Counted from the stretch's first letter, positions 17,067 to 26,947 are shown. The stretch is 64,000 bases of DNA from Phycisphaerae bacterium (GCA_013360585.1 JABWBH010000012.1:1-64000), one strand, 5' to 3'. Numbers and translations: made by a program. The notes: generated by a model from the sequence alone, not told the origin.

Positions 17067-17651
17067 TCAGGTGAGCTTCCGTTTGCCGTCGCTCAGTTCG
17101 TTGATGAGTTCCCGGATGCGCCGCATCACCCGATGCTTGGCGATGTACACCTGGTTGAGCTTCATGCCCAAGTCGCTCGCCACGGCGTCGGCGGGCCTTC
17201 CCTCGATGGCGTGGGCGCAGAAGGCCGCGAACGTGTGAGGCGCAACCTCATTCCGCACGTGCATCGCGCAGATACGAAGCAGCTCCGCACACCACTGCCG
17301 ATCCCACAGCGTTGTCAGTGGCGGATCGTCGGAGGGTTGAGCCTCCAGAACTGCGGTCGTCGCCTGAGTCTCCCGCCGCCTGCGGAAATGATCCCGCACG
17401 CGCCGTTCGATGATGAGGCGCAGCCAAGCTCGGAAGCCGCCCTCCTGCCGGTGTTTGTAGCTCGTCAGACCTCGTAGAACCCCCTCGTTGGTCTGTTGGA
17501 CGATGTCGTCGGCGTCAGCGGGCTGCATGCCTCGGGCCAGGGCATACTGGACCATCATGGGCCGATAGATCCGGTCAAACTCCCGCCACGCGGAATGGTC
17601 GGAAGGATCCCTGATGCGCTGCAAAAGAGTTGATTGCGTCGCCTCCGCCAC
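17067..17651 (-). CDS. ECF-type RNA polymerase sigma factor
   Basis: The 194-residue product shows the sigma-2 region (WREFDRIYRPMMVQYALARGMQPADADDIVQQTNEGVLRGLTSYKHRQEGGFRAWLRLIIERRVRDHFRR) and a C-terminal sigma-4 region (HAIEGRPADAVASDLGMKLNQVYIAKHRVMRRIREL). The DADDIVQQ and the long linker are typical of planctomycete ECF groups. The start is GTG at 17651 with GGAGG seven bases before it; an ATG further upstream lacks a site. It is divergent from the large exported protein at 17917, which it might control. No anti-sigma gene is adjacent. Confidence 0.88.
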   Translation of the reverse strand: MAEATQSTLLQRIRDPSDHSAWREFDRIYRPMMVQYALARGMQPADADDIVQQTNEGVLRGLTSYKHRQEGGFRAWLRLIIERRVRDHFRRRRETQATTAVLEAQPSDDPPLTTLWDRQWCAELLRICAMHVRNEVAPHTFAAFCAHAIEGRPADAVASDLGMKLNQVYIAKHRVMRRIRELINELSDGKRKLT

Positions 17652-17916
17652 GGCACAACCTCCGGCCGGTCTGAACCCGTTGCGGGAATTAATCATCGCA
17701 TTATACATCAAGCCCACCGGTGTCAAGAAAACGGCATCAAACCCCTGATTTCACGCGAATTCTCACCTTCGGATCAGATTGTCTGATCCAACCTGAAAAA
17801 TGCGCGTAAGGATTCTGGGCCGCCCGCGATCCAGATACTGGGAGAAGGGCCGGAAACGGGCCTCAAACCGACTCTTTCTGAACGGCACACGGACGGATGT
17901 TGCGGGGAGAAGGGCC

Positions 17917-20628
17917 ATGAAAACTGTCAAAAAGGTTTGTGCCTGTTTCGTCGGATTGGGACTGACCGTGCCCCTGGCGGCGCAGGAGTGGACCACGACC
18001 TGGTGGATCGACGGATGGTGCAGCCCGGAGAGCTGGGCGAACTACTTCAGTCTTGCCGTGGACCCCGACGGGAACGTCATCGACGGCGCCACGGCCGGTC
18101 GATGCAGCTCTATCACCACAACAAGAAAGATCGATGGCGAATCGGGCAATCGGCTGTGGTTCAACAGTTATTCGTATAATAACATGTGGGTGGACGTCTT
18201 GCCCATCGCGGTCGATCCGGACACGAAAGATGTCTATCACGGGCGAATAGCTGCTGGCTGGCCATGGTTTCTCCACCTGCTTCAGAAACTCGACGGCGAG
18301 ACTGGCGCTATCATCTGGGAGCAGGTGTACTGGCTGTATTCCGCAGTGCGTCCGACGCAGATCATTCCCCATGGCGGGTCGCTCTACGTGGCGTACAACA
18401 GTGAGAGCAGCCCGCTGGGCGCCGTGCGTTGTTTTGATGCGGAAACCGGCGGGATGATCTGGGAGCTGGGATTCGGCGATCTCGGACTGCCCGGCGCGGT
18501 CCCGGTCACTTTCAATATCGACCAAGGCCCGGATGCGCATTGGGGTCTGGGATTCATCGCCGGAACGTACATGGACGGAAGAAAGCCGGCGATCTGGGTG
18601 ATGGCCATCCAGCTTTCCGACGGGAGCCGCCGCTGGCTGAAAACCTACGTCCCCGAAACGCGCTACGCATCCGTCGTGGTCGACCCAAGTCTGGCGGTCC
18701 ACGACGTCACCGGCAACGTCTACGCGGTCACGACCTTCAAGCGTTTTGATGGCCAGCAGGAGTACCTCGTCGTCCATCTGCGCACCACGGGTGACATCCA
18801 GTGGACCGCTCCGGCGAAGCACCCGCATCAGCACGGTCCGCTGGCCATCCACTTCGGCGACCTCGTTGTCGCCGGGCACTCGCCGCGCACGGCCGCCGGC
18901 GACGAATCTCTCCTCGACGTCGTGATGTACTCGGCCTTCAACGGCAGCCGGAAGTGGGAAACCAAGATCAACCTGATGAACGCCGGGCATCACTCCACGG
19001 TCGCCACGGGCAGCGGCCCGCGGTCCTTCCTCCAGCGCAACTGGAAGCAGGAGTTTGCGCTGCTGACCACCGCGCCGGGCGTGGGCCACATTAATTATCC
19101 TGAGACGAAAAACCCCTCCACGGCGCTGATCTGGCTCGACGCCTACGGCAGGCAGATATCCACCAGCACCCGGCTCGAAGTGGTGGGGTGGACCAGAAAC
19201 GGATGGGGGGAAATAGTCCCCTTCAGCACCACCCCGCGCGCCCTGGCGGTGGACCTGAACGGAGACGCGGCGTTCACGGCGCTATACCAGCAATACATGG
19301 TCCTCCCAACAGCCCACGCCGCGAAGCGTTCCTCGCCGGACGTGGAAATGGGCGACACCCTCCTCACCGGCCAACCGTACGTGCGTCAGCCGGTGGCCCG
19401 TCCGTGGCGCGTGCTCAAGGGCGAAACCGTCAGCCGGGGGGCCTTCGGCTGGAACTCCTACCTGCCCTGCCACTCGTGGTGGGGCTGGGGCATCAACCGC
19501 CTGTATGACGAGGAGTTGCCTCGCATATTACTTCCGAGTCATGGCGATTGGCTCTATCCCGTGCGGAATATGTATAGCGGTCGATGCCTGCTCACCCTGA
19601 ATCAGTGCTTCAGCGGTGGGTTCCTTGACGATCTCGATGATTCCGGGATCAGTCCGTTCGTCGTCATGGCGTCGTCGGCGTGGAACCGGCTCGCCTTCGG
19701 GCGCGACGCCGACGAGACCGACTCGCCCTGGCTGGACGCCGACCCGAAGACGCCGCGGATGTTCTTCGCCTACGCGTGGTGGTCGGTGATCCATCCGGCT
19801 CCGGTGACGAATATGCGGACCGCGTATTCATCCTTCGCCGGGTATCCGCCCCCCTATCGCCCCGTGGACCGGCCGCAGTACTACGCCCGCCCCACCAGCA
19901 GCGGCGACGCCACGCTCGAGGACACCGCCGCCAACAACATCCTCATCGTCGTCGGTGACGACCGCGCACCCGACGGCCGGCGGGTCACGCACTTCTATGA
20001 CGACGCCCGGCGCCTGTACGACACGCTCGTGCGCTATGGGCATACGAACATCGAGGTGTACTACTGCGACGGCACGCCGCCGCCGAATCCCACCGACATG
20101 CCCGGCGTCCTGCCGCTACCGATCCACGACATGGCGGAGGAATACTACATTGCCCGCTCACAGTGGGTTCACACCAACGCGCAGAAGTTCATCTGGTTCA
20201 GCGGCAACGGCGGACTCAGCGCCCGTTTCAGCGGCCTGCTGCGACTCACCGCTGCGGACGGCGGCGGCGTGGACGCCACGATCTCCGAGGAACTCGGTCC
20301 GGTGGTCAAGCGCCTCTATCGACCGGGCGACGAGGTGCATCCACCGAGATTGCGTATCGGCGCGCTGAACCTGCCACAGAACGCCGGCGACCTGAAGGCT
20401 TACGTCAATGACCACCTGGTTGCGGACGGCATCCGCAACCCCGGCGGCGAATACGTCTTCGACGCCGCGCTGTTCAAAAACAACGAGAACACGATTCGCT
20501 TCGTCTGCGACAACGACGGCGGCGGGACGGTGGAGGTGGGCGAGTTCGAAATCCTGATCGAGGGCCACAAGGGCGGCGCGAAAACGCGTGAGGTGCATGC
20601 GCACGGCGGCCCGATTCCGGTTCCCTGA
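17917..20628 (+). CDS. exported beta-propeller protein with caspase-like segments
   Basis: The 903-residue product has a signal peptide (MKTVKKVCACFVGLGLTVPLAAQ). Residues about 40-450 repeat PQQ-like blades (LDGETGAIIWEQ, FDAETGGMIWEL, LSDGSRRWLK, FNGSRKWE). Then LTLNQCFSGGFLDDL, with Cys564, matches the active-site strand of C13/caspase-like peptidases, with His542 (PSHG) 22 residues before it. Only afterwards come a first-strand-like segment NILIVVGDD (from residue 674), a helix YDDARRLYDTLVRYG, and FIWFSGNGG about 89 residues on, where such proteins carry the catalytic His but this one has Asn764. The order thus looks circularly permuted. A beta-rich C-terminal domain ends the protein. 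Probably surface exposed; peptidase activity uncertain. Confidence 0.75.
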   Translation: MKTVKKVCACFVGLGLTVPLAAQEWTTTWWIDGWCSPESWANYFSLAVDPDGNVIDGATAGRCSSITTTRKIDGESGNRLWFNSYSYNNMWVDVLPIAVDPDTKDVYHGRIAAGWPWFLHLLQKLDGETGAIIWEQVYWLYSAVRPTQIIPHGGSLYVAYNSESSPLGAVRCFDAETGGMIWELGFGDLGLPGAVPVTFNIDQGPDAHWGLGFIAGTYMDGRKPAIWVMAIQLSDGSRRWLKTYVPETRYASVVVDPSLAVHDVTGNVYAVTTFKRFDGQQEYLVVHLRTTGDIQWTAPAKHPHQHGPLAIHFGDLVVAGHSPRTAAGDESLLDVVMYSAFNGSRKWETKINLMNAGHHSTVATGSGPRSFLQRNWKQEFALLTTAPGVGHINYPETKNPSTALIWLDAYGRQISTSTRLEVVGWTRNGWGEIVPFSTTPRALAVDLNGDAAFTALYQQYMVLPTAHAAKRSSPDVEMGDTLLTGQPYVRQPVARPWRVLKGETVSRGAFGWNSYLPCHSWWGWGINRLYDEELPRILLPSHGDWLYPVRNMYSGRCLLTLNQCFSGGFLDDLDDSGISPFVVMASSAWNRLAFGRDADETDSPWLDADPKTPRMFFAYAWWSVIHPAPVTNMRTAYSSFAGYPPPYRPVDRPQYYARPTSSGDATLEDTAANNILIVVGDDRAPDGRRVTHFYDDARRLYDTLVRYGHTNIEVYYCDGTPPPNPTDMPGVLPLPIHDMAEEYYIARSQWVHTNAQKFIWFSGNGGLSARFSGLLRLTAADGGGVDATISEELGPVVKRLYRPGDEVHPPRLRIGALNLPQNAGDLKAYVNDHLVADGIRNPGGEYVFDAALFKNNENTIRFVCDNDGGGTVEVGEFEILIEGHKGGAKTREVHAHGGPIPVP

Positions 20629-20645
20629 TTCACGGGCTTCCCGAT

Positions 20646-20691
20646 CCGCCTGACGAATCCCACGGTGCGGGCCGGGCGATTCGTCAGGCGG
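20646..20691 (+). terminator. 14-bp inverted repeat after the caspase-like gene
   Basis: Bases 20646-20659 pair perfectly with 20678-20691 around an 18-base loop, starting 18 bases after the stop codon. No T-run follows, so it may be a Rho-assisted end or an RNA-protecting hairpin. Confidence 0.45.
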
Positions 20692-20793
20692 GCGACTGAT
20701 TCGGCGATGGTTCCCCGGTATTCTCCCGCACCCAGATGGCGCGGTCCTGTTTCGGGGGTCCGCCTGATATTGCCGTTGCGCCATCCTCCCGTC

Positions 20794-21552
20794 ATGCTGT
20801 CCGATGGATGGGACACAGCCCGGACCGACGAGCCGGCGGTGACCCGCCTGGGAACCCAGATGCCGATCTCAGGAATTGACGACCTGCCGCTGCGGTACCG
20901 GACGCCTCGCGCGTGGGCCGACGGCGTGCTCGAGGCGCCGCTTGCGCTGCTGAACGATCATGCGCATCTTGAGAAAAAAGCCGCCGCCAACGCGCTCGAA
21001 CTGCTTAATCGATGGCCCGAACCGAACCCGCCGGAGAACTGGGTCGCGGCGATGACCGCCGTCGCGCGCGACGAGGTTGAGCATCTGGCCCTCGTGGTTC
21101 GCCTGCTGGCGCGACGCGGCGGACGCCTGACACGGACCCACGCCAACCCCTACGCCGCCGCGCTGCGCGACCTCGTCCGCTACGGCGACGGTCCGGACGA
21201 ACTCGTCGATCGTCTGCTCGTCAGCGCCCTGATCGAGGCCCGATCCTGCGAGCGCTTCGCCCTGCTCGCCGACGCCTGCACCGACCGGGCGCTCGCCCGC
21301 GTGTACCGCGGATTGTGGGCGTCCGAAGCCGGGCATTACCTCAGCTTCCTGAACCTCGCCCGCGAACTGCGGCAGAATGAAAGCGACTCGCGACTCTCCG
21401 ACCGTCCGCGCGGTCGCGGAAAAGGCAGCGCTCGGCACACGGGCGTGGACGATCGCTGGTCGTGGATGCTCGAACGCGAGGCGCGCCTCATCGCCGATCA
21501 ACCGCCGGGACCGCGCATGCACAGCGGTGTCGGTGTGCGGAAGGCGGGTTGA
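20794..21552 (+). CDS. miaE: MiaE, tRNA-(2-methylthio-N6-isopentenyl-A37) hydroxylase
   Basis: The 252-residue product is a ferritin-like diiron monooxygenase that hydroxylates the isopentenyl group of ms2i6A37 in tRNA. Iron-ligand motifs are all present: LNDHAHLEKKAAANALELL, ARDEVEHLALVVRLL, ALIEARSCERFALLA and WASEAGHYLSFLNLA. The segment RGGRLTRTHANPYAAALRDL is also typical. The C-terminus carries a polar extension. The start is uncertain: ATG 20794 and ATG 20860 both lack a clear ribosome binding site. The miaA and miaB genes, needed to make the substrate, are not in the window. Confidence 0.9.
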   Translation: MLSDGWDTARTDEPAVTRLGTQMPISGIDDLPLRYRTPRAWADGVLEAPLALLNDHAHLEKKAAANALELLNRWPEPNPPENWVAAMTAVARDEVEHLALVVRLLARRGGRLTRTHANPYAAALRDLVRYGDGPDELVDRLLVSALIEARSCERFALLADACTDRALARVYRGLWASEAGHYLSFLNLARELRQNESDSRLSDRPRGRGKGSARHTGVDDRWSWMLEREARLIADQPPGPRMHSGVGVRKAG

Positions 21553-21786
21553 CCGGCCAGTTGGTGGGGGTGAGAACGTAGGAGTGAGACGGGGGTGCTC
21601 GCGCGTGCACGGCACTCGTGGCTGCATTTTTTCGTTTCACACTGACTTCGCCGATGGCGCTTGGCGAAGTGCGACAAGGTAGAATCAAGGTGGCGGGAGT
21701 GACGCGGACCGAAGTATGCGGGTTCGAGTCGCGTCTGCCGAACAAGACATATCCGCCGAGTTTTTCATCATGAGGAGGACTTACGT

Positions 21787-23856
21787 ATGAGACGATGGGT
21801 GCTCGGATGCGCGCTGCTCGGGTTGGTCGGATGCGGAGACGGGTCGCTGATCTGGGATCCACCGGAGGAACCGACCGAGACGGGCGCGGCGCAGCTTCGG
21901 CGGTTTCAGTCGGACAACGAGCTGGTGAGCTACTTCCGACAGGAGGCGTCGCGGACGGAGCGGTTCTCGGGCGACGTGGCGCTGGAGGATTCGTCGGATG
22001 ATGCAAGCGGCGGGGCGGGGGCGGGAGCGCCTCCGGGTGCCGAGGGACCGGCAGCGGACGGCGGATTGCAGGGCGACGCGGACGCCGACGGGTTGGGACA
22101 CTCCGGAACGACGATCCAGGAGGAAGGCGTGGACGAACCGGACGTGGTCAAGACGGACGGGTCGCATCTTTACATCCTGGATTCCGGCCTGCTGCGGATC
22201 GTCAGCGTGGGGGACGCGCAGGTCGCAGAAGTCAGCCGCGTAGAGCTGGAAGGCGGGGGGCAGGACATGTTCCTCATCGGCGACACCGTCGTGGCGCTCA
22301 CGCAGGAGTGGAGCTGGTTCTATCCGGACGTGCTTTTCCTGGCTGACGGATCGGCCAGCGGTGGCGGGAGCGCCGGCGCGGCGGAAGGTGACGACGCGGT
22401 GGCGCCGACGGGACCGAGCGTAATCGCCACCGTGATAGACGTGGCGGACCGGGCGGCGCCGCGCGTTCTTTCGACGACGCGGTTCGAGGGAAACCTCGTG
22501 TCCGCGCGGATGATCGGCCGGCGGATGCACCTGGCGCTGGCGATCTACCCGCACGACCTGGGGGAAGTTTTCCCGGTGGGCGGGTCGCGGATGAAGTCGC
22601 TGACGCTGAAGGCGGCGGACGTGCTGCCGAACTTTGAATGCACCGACGCCTCCGGCGAGACGATCACCGGGGAACTGCTGACGTACGACCGCGTGTTCCG
22701 TCCGGCGGACCCGGACGGTTACGGGATGGTCAGCGTCATCAGTCTCGACGTGGACGCGCCCGCGCAGTTTCACGCGATCGGGGTGATGGCCAACCCCGGA
22801 CTGACCTACGCCTCGCTGGACGCCTTCTACCTGACGGACACGCAGTGGACGTTCTGGGGCGACGAGCGTCAGACGACGGACATTTACAAGTTCGCGTATA
22901 CCGAGACCGGCGTCGAGTTGGCCGGGGTAGGCGTGGTCGACGGGCGCGTGCTGAACTCGTATTCGCTGGGCGAGCACGAGGGCCGGCTGCGCGTGGCGAC
23001 GACCACCTCGACGTTCGACGAAAACGGGTTCTCTTCGGGCAATCACGTTTACGTGCTCGCGCAGAACGGCGAGGCGCTGGAAGTGGTGGGCAAGCTCGAG
23101 AACCTGGCGCCGGGGGAGACGATCCAGTCGGCGCGGTTCATCGGCGATCGAGGGTACCTGGTGACGTTCGAGCAGGTGGACCCGTTGTTCACGCTGGACC
23201 TTTCCGATCCGGCCGATCCGAAGGTTGTGGGCGAACTGAAGGTGCCGGGGTTCTCGACGTTCATCGTTCCGATGGACGAGCATCACCTGCTGACGGTGGG
23301 TCAACATATTCCGGACGACGGTTCGTGGATGTGGGGCGTGCAGCTTTCGATCTTCGACGTGACGGACTTCGCCGCGCCGCAGCTTAAGCATCAGGCGGTG
23401 CTGGCGGACGGAGCGTGGTCGGAGGCGTTGTACAACCCGAAGGCGTTCACGTACTTCGCCGAAGGCGGCGTCGTGGCGCTGCCGGTGACGATCCCGACGA
23501 TCGTCGCGTTCGATGAAGACGTGATGATCGAGGATGACGGGAGCGGATCCCCGCCGATGTGGGACGCGCCGATGTACCGGGACGAGTTTCAGGGCGTGGT
23601 GGTGTACCGCGTGTCTTCGGAGAGCGGGTTCGCGGAGGCCCTGAGACTGGACACGCGTCAGGGGGACGACCTCTGGACGTGGTGGCCGTCGTTCACGCGG
23701 GGCGTGTTCATCGGCACCCAGGTGTACGCGGTGACGAACGCAGGGGTGGTCTCGGCGTCGCTGGATGCGCCGGAGGAGCCGGGGCCTTCAATGAAGTTCG
23801 AGCAGCCGGAATCCACTGAGGATGCGGATCACTGGTTCTGGCACATGATGCGGTAG
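21787..23856 (+). CDS. beta-propeller domain lipoprotein
   Basis: The 689-residue product has a lipoprotein signal (LGCALLGLVGCGDG, Cys in the lipobox). The phrase QEEGVDEPDVVKTDGSHLYIL at about residue 115 is the hallmark of the secreted beta-propeller family PF09826, often seen with a C-terminal region as here (RDEFQGVVVYRVSSESGF). Blades recur with VVDVAD-like and SLDVDAP-like strands. GAGGAGG lies close before the ATG. A strong terminator follows. Family members are predicted cell-surface proteins without known activity. An acidic Gly/Ser linker (residues 68-110) separates anchor from propeller. Confidence 0.85.
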   Translation: MRRWVLGCALLGLVGCGDGSLIWDPPEEPTETGAAQLRRFQSDNELVSYFRQEASRTERFSGDVALEDSSDDASGGAGAGAPPGAEGPAADGGLQGDADADGLGHSGTTIQEEGVDEPDVVKTDGSHLYILDSGLLRIVSVGDAQVAEVSRVELEGGGQDMFLIGDTVVALTQEWSWFYPDVLFLADGSASGGGSAGAAEGDDAVAPTGPSVIATVIDVADRAAPRVLSTTRFEGNLVSARMIGRRMHLALAIYPHDLGEVFPVGGSRMKSLTLKAADVLPNFECTDASGETITGELLTYDRVFRPADPDGYGMVSVISLDVDAPAQFHAIGVMANPGLTYASLDAFYLTDTQWTFWGDERQTTDIYKFAYTETGVELAGVGVVDGRVLNSYSLGEHEGRLRVATTTSTFDENGFSSGNHVYVLAQNGEALEVVGKLENLAPGETIQSARFIGDRGYLVTFEQVDPLFTLDLSDPADPKVVGELKVPGFSTFIVPMDEHHLLTVGQHIPDDGSWMWGVQLSIFDVTDFAAPQLKHQAVLADGAWSEALYNPKAFTYFAEGGVVALPVTIPTIVAFDEDVMIEDDGSGSPPMWDAPMYRDEFQGVVVYRVSSESGFAEALRLDTRQGDDLWTWWPSFTRGVFIGTQVYAVTNAGVVSASLDAPEEPGPSMKFEQPESTEDADHWFWHMMR

Positions 23857-23921
23857 GCGGCCGCGCGGAGCGGGTTTCACCGGCGGAGCGGCTTGTCCGC
23901 GCCTGTTCCGGATGCGATAAA

Positions 23922-23965
23922 CGCGGGAGGGACCGGACCGTCCGGTCCCTCCCGCGGTTTTTTTT
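23922..23965 (+). terminator. strong intrinsic terminator
   Basis: A perfect 16-bp stem (23922-23937 with 23941-23956) closes a CCG loop and is followed by eight T (23958-23965). It stands 65 bases after the stop of the propeller lipoprotein gene and 27 bases before the start of the cyclase gene. Confidence 0.95.
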
Positions 23966-23992
23966 CGATATCGACGTCTGCGGAGTCAAGGA

Positions 23993-26947
23993 TTGTCTCG
24001 CGCATTTCGATCGACGGATCCGGCGGAACGGCGCGCTGGCGCGCCGCGCATCGGAGCGTGGGCGGTGGGCGCAGCGGCGACGCTGGTCGGCGTTCTGCTT
24101 CATGCGTCGGGCGCGCTGGATCGGCTGGACGCCGCGGGGTACGACGCGCTGATGCGCGCGGGGTGTGCGGTTGAAGCTGATCCGCGGATCGTGGTCGTGG
24201 GGATCGACGATGCGACGCTGGAACGCGTCGGGCGGTGGCCTTGGCCGCGGCGAACGCTGGCCGGACTGATCGACGCCTTAGCCGCCCACGGCGCAACGCA
24301 GATCGTGCTTGATCTTACCTTCACGGCGCCGCAGGAACTGCGCGTCGAGCCGCCGACGGTTGTCGATCCGCACTCGGCGAACGACCTCGCGAGGCTTGAG
24401 GTTACCGGGGCAATCATTCCGGACGATCTCGAGCTGGCGGCGGCGATGCGCCGCGCGGGCAACGTGATCATCGGGGTGCGTGCTGAGGGCGAGGGGCTGA
24501 CGTCCCAGGAAACGCCGGAGGACGTGGCGAGGCAGACGATCGTTGCGGGGGCGGCGGAGGCACTGGTGGACGACTTCTCGCTTACGCGGCAGGATCTGGA
24601 GCGCGTGACAGGCTGGCGCGAAGGCACGCCGTTTCCGGTTGCGGAAGCGAAGAAACTCGCCGCGCGGCGTCTGAGCGAAGCCTTTCTCAACCGCGAGCCG
24701 CAAGGCGGACTTTCGGAGTTTCTTGCGTCGGCGCCAGGTCTTTCGGCTGCACCCGTCAACTCGGCGGATGCGGACGAATTGCGTCGCGCGTTTGATCGCG
24801 AGACGGCGAAGCGGTCGTTGCTGGCCCGGTGGCCTGCGGCGCACGCCTCTGTGCTCGGCGTCGTGCCTCGTCTTGACGAACTGGCGCCGCCGATTCCGGT
24901 GCTGGCGGACGCGGCGCGTGATGCAGGCGGCGTCGTTGTTCATCCTCAGGGGACGGATCCGGTCCTGCGCAGCATCCCTCTGACAGCGGTCTCGAAGGAT
25001 CGGCTGGTCGCGGCGCTTTCCTTGCAGGCGGCGGCGCGGATATGTGGATTCGACCTGGCGCAAGCTCGAATTGAGCGCGGATCGCTGGTGCTGCCGCGTC
25101 GCGGCCACGTCGCGCCCGGCGAAGCGTACGACCCCTTGCAGATCCCGCTGGTGTCCGGAGGCGAGGCGCTGATTCCCTGGGCTGCGGCTGAGCGTTCCGG
25201 CGCGCCGCATCGCTGGGAAAACACGTTCCGTCAGCTTCCGGCGGCAAGCGTTCTGCGCTGGGTAAACCGCCGGGAGGCGCTGGAAGCGAACGAGGTGCGG
25301 CGGCAGTGGATGCTTTCGAGAGTCGTCGAGGCTGCGGCGCGAAGCACGCCGGAGGTCTTCGCGGCTTATGCGGCGCGCGTTCGTGAGCGCAATGCGCTCC
25401 GGCGCAAAAGACGGCTGGCGGACTCTCGGGATGAGCGTGAGCGGCTCGACGGGCGGATTACCGCGCTGTCGGCGGAGATGTCCGACGTGGAGGCGCGGGC
25501 CCTGGAGTGGCTGGACATGATCCGGGCGTCCTGCCGCGAGCAAGACAACGGGGCTGAGACGCCCCCTGAGTGCGCCGAGGTCGCCGCGTACGAGGCGCAT
25601 TTCACTTCGGAAGGCGCTCGTGCGTTCGAGGACATGCAGGCGCGCATTCGCGAGGAGATCGCGGTCATCGAATCCGAGTTGCGGCCGGTCCTGGCGGGTG
25701 GGATCTGCCTTGTCGGTCTGGTCGGCAGCGGCGTGGGGGATTTTGTTCCGACGCCGGTAGATGAGCGCTGTCCGGGCGTGGTGGCGCATGCGCATGCGCT
25801 TAACGCGCTGCTGACCGGTCAGCTCCTGATTCCGCTCTCACCCGTCGCGCAGTCGGTGCTGCTGGTGATGGCTGGCGTGCTGGCGACGATCGCGGGAGCG
25901 CGGTTGCGGAGCGGCGCGAGCATTGTGTGCGCGGGGTTGATCGCCGCGGCGTGCGCCATCGTCGCGTGGTTGATGTTGCGGTGGAACCTGACGGTCTTCA
26001 GTTGGGCGCCGGCGTGTGCGACGGCGGGAGCGGCGTGGGTTTCGGTCCTTGCGTACCGGCAGGCGACGGAGGAGCGGGCGCGGCGGGCGATGACGCGCGT
26101 TCTGGGACAATACACGTCGCCGGCGGTCGCCGCCGGGATCGCCGCGCAGGCGCGGGAAGGCGCATTTGAGCCGGCGCGTCGCAACGTGACGTGTTTTTTC
26201 AGCGACCTGGCGGACTCGACCCGGATCGGCGAGCAACTCGGTCCGGACGCGGCGCGACGCTGGCTGCAACCTTACCTGGCGACGGTCAGCGACGTGTTGA
26301 TCGCGGAACAGGCGCTGGTGAACAAGTTTGTCGGCGACGGGGTCTTCGCATTCTTCAACGCCCCGCTGCTGCCCTGTCCGGACGCGCCGGTGCGGGCGTG
26401 TCGCGCGGCGCTGACCTGTCTTCAACGCATGCGTGCGGTCCGCTCAGACCTGCCGGCGTGGCGCCTGCGCATCGGCATCGCCACCGGCGACGCCGCGGTC
26501 GGTGATTTCGGCACGGAGCGCAAGAAGGATTACACGTCGATCGGCGATCCGGTCAACGTCGCGGCGCGACTCGAGCGGGCGAACAAGGCGCTCGGGACGC
26601 ACGTCCTCGTGGATGCGGCAACTCATCGCGATGCGGGCAGCGCATTCCGGTTCCGCTGCGTCGGCCTGCTCGCAGTGGAAGGCCGGTCCGCGCCGGTTGA
26701 GGCGTTCGAACTTCTCGACGAAGCGTCAGCTTCACAGGCCGATCTCGGCGCCGTGGAAGCGCTGGCGGAGGCGCTGCTTGCGTTTCAGCGGCGGGACTGG
26801 GATGTTGCGGAGCGCACGCTCATTGCGCTGGCGGAGGCAGCTCCGACGGACGGAGTCGTCGCGTTCTACCGGGCAAGGATCGCCCGGTTTCGCTCGCAGC
26901 CGCCGCCGCAGGACTGGCGCGGCGAGGTCGCCGTCGGCGGGGCGTAG
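23993..26947 (+). CDS. CHASE2-domain class III adenylate cyclase
   Basis: The 984-residue product has an N-terminal membrane segment, an extracytoplasmic CHASE2 sensor (DPRIVVVGIDDATLERVGRWPWPRRTLAGLIDAL ... HGATQIVLDLTF), further membrane helices (about residues 600-700) and a cyclase domain. Metal-binding Asp residues are in FFSDLADST and VNKFVGDGVFAFF; the transition-state Asn/Arg are in DPVNVAARLE. The Lys of VNKF and the Asp of IGDPVN favour ATP over GTP. The start is TTG at 23993 with GGAG seven bases upstream. A coiled, Arg-rich stretch (about 430-510) interrupts CHASE2. It senses an unknown outside signal and makes cAMP. Confidence 0.92.
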   Translation: MSRAFRSTDPAERRAGAPRIGAWAVGAAATLVGVLLHASGALDRLDAAGYDALMRAGCAVEADPRIVVVGIDDATLERVGRWPWPRRTLAGLIDALAAHGATQIVLDLTFTAPQELRVEPPTVVDPHSANDLARLEVTGAIIPDDLELAAAMRRAGNVIIGVRAEGEGLTSQETPEDVARQTIVAGAAEALVDDFSLTRQDLERVTGWREGTPFPVAEAKKLAARRLSEAFLNREPQGGLSEFLASAPGLSAAPVNSADADELRRAFDRETAKRSLLARWPAAHASVLGVVPRLDELAPPIPVLADAARDAGGVVVHPQGTDPVLRSIPLTAVSKDRLVAALSLQAAARICGFDLAQARIERGSLVLPRRGHVAPGEAYDPLQIPLVSGGEALIPWAAAERSGAPHRWENTFRQLPAASVLRWVNRREALEANEVRRQWMLSRVVEAAARSTPEVFAAYAARVRERNALRRKRRLADSRDERERLDGRITALSAEMSDVEARALEWLDMIRASCREQDNGAETPPECAEVAAYEAHFTSEGARAFEDMQARIREEIAVIESELRPVLAGGICLVGLVGSGVGDFVPTPVDERCPGVVAHAHALNALLTGQLLIPLSPVAQSVLLVMAGVLATIAGARLRSGASIVCAGLIAAACAIVAWLMLRWNLTVFSWAPACATAGAAWVSVLAYRQATEERARRAMTRVLGQYTSPAVAAGIAAQAREGAFEPARRNVTCFFSDLADSTRIGEQLGPDAARRWLQPYLATVSDVLIAEQALVNKFVGDGVFAFFNAPLLPCPDAPVRACRAALTCLQRMRAVRSDLPAWRLRIGIATGDAAVGDFGTERKKDYTSIGDPVNVAARLERANKALGTHVLVDAATHRDAGSAFRFRCVGLLAVEGRSAPVEAFELLDEASASQADLGAVEALAEALLAFQRRDWDVAERTLIALAEAAPTDGVVAFYRARIARFRSQPPPQDWRGEVAVGGA

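Noticed and set aside
21488-22006. Minus-strand frame with an RRDSNPHTS phrase
   Set aside because: This type of phrase is a known artefact of reading antisense to tRNA T-arm-like DNA; the frame also overlaps the real propeller gene.
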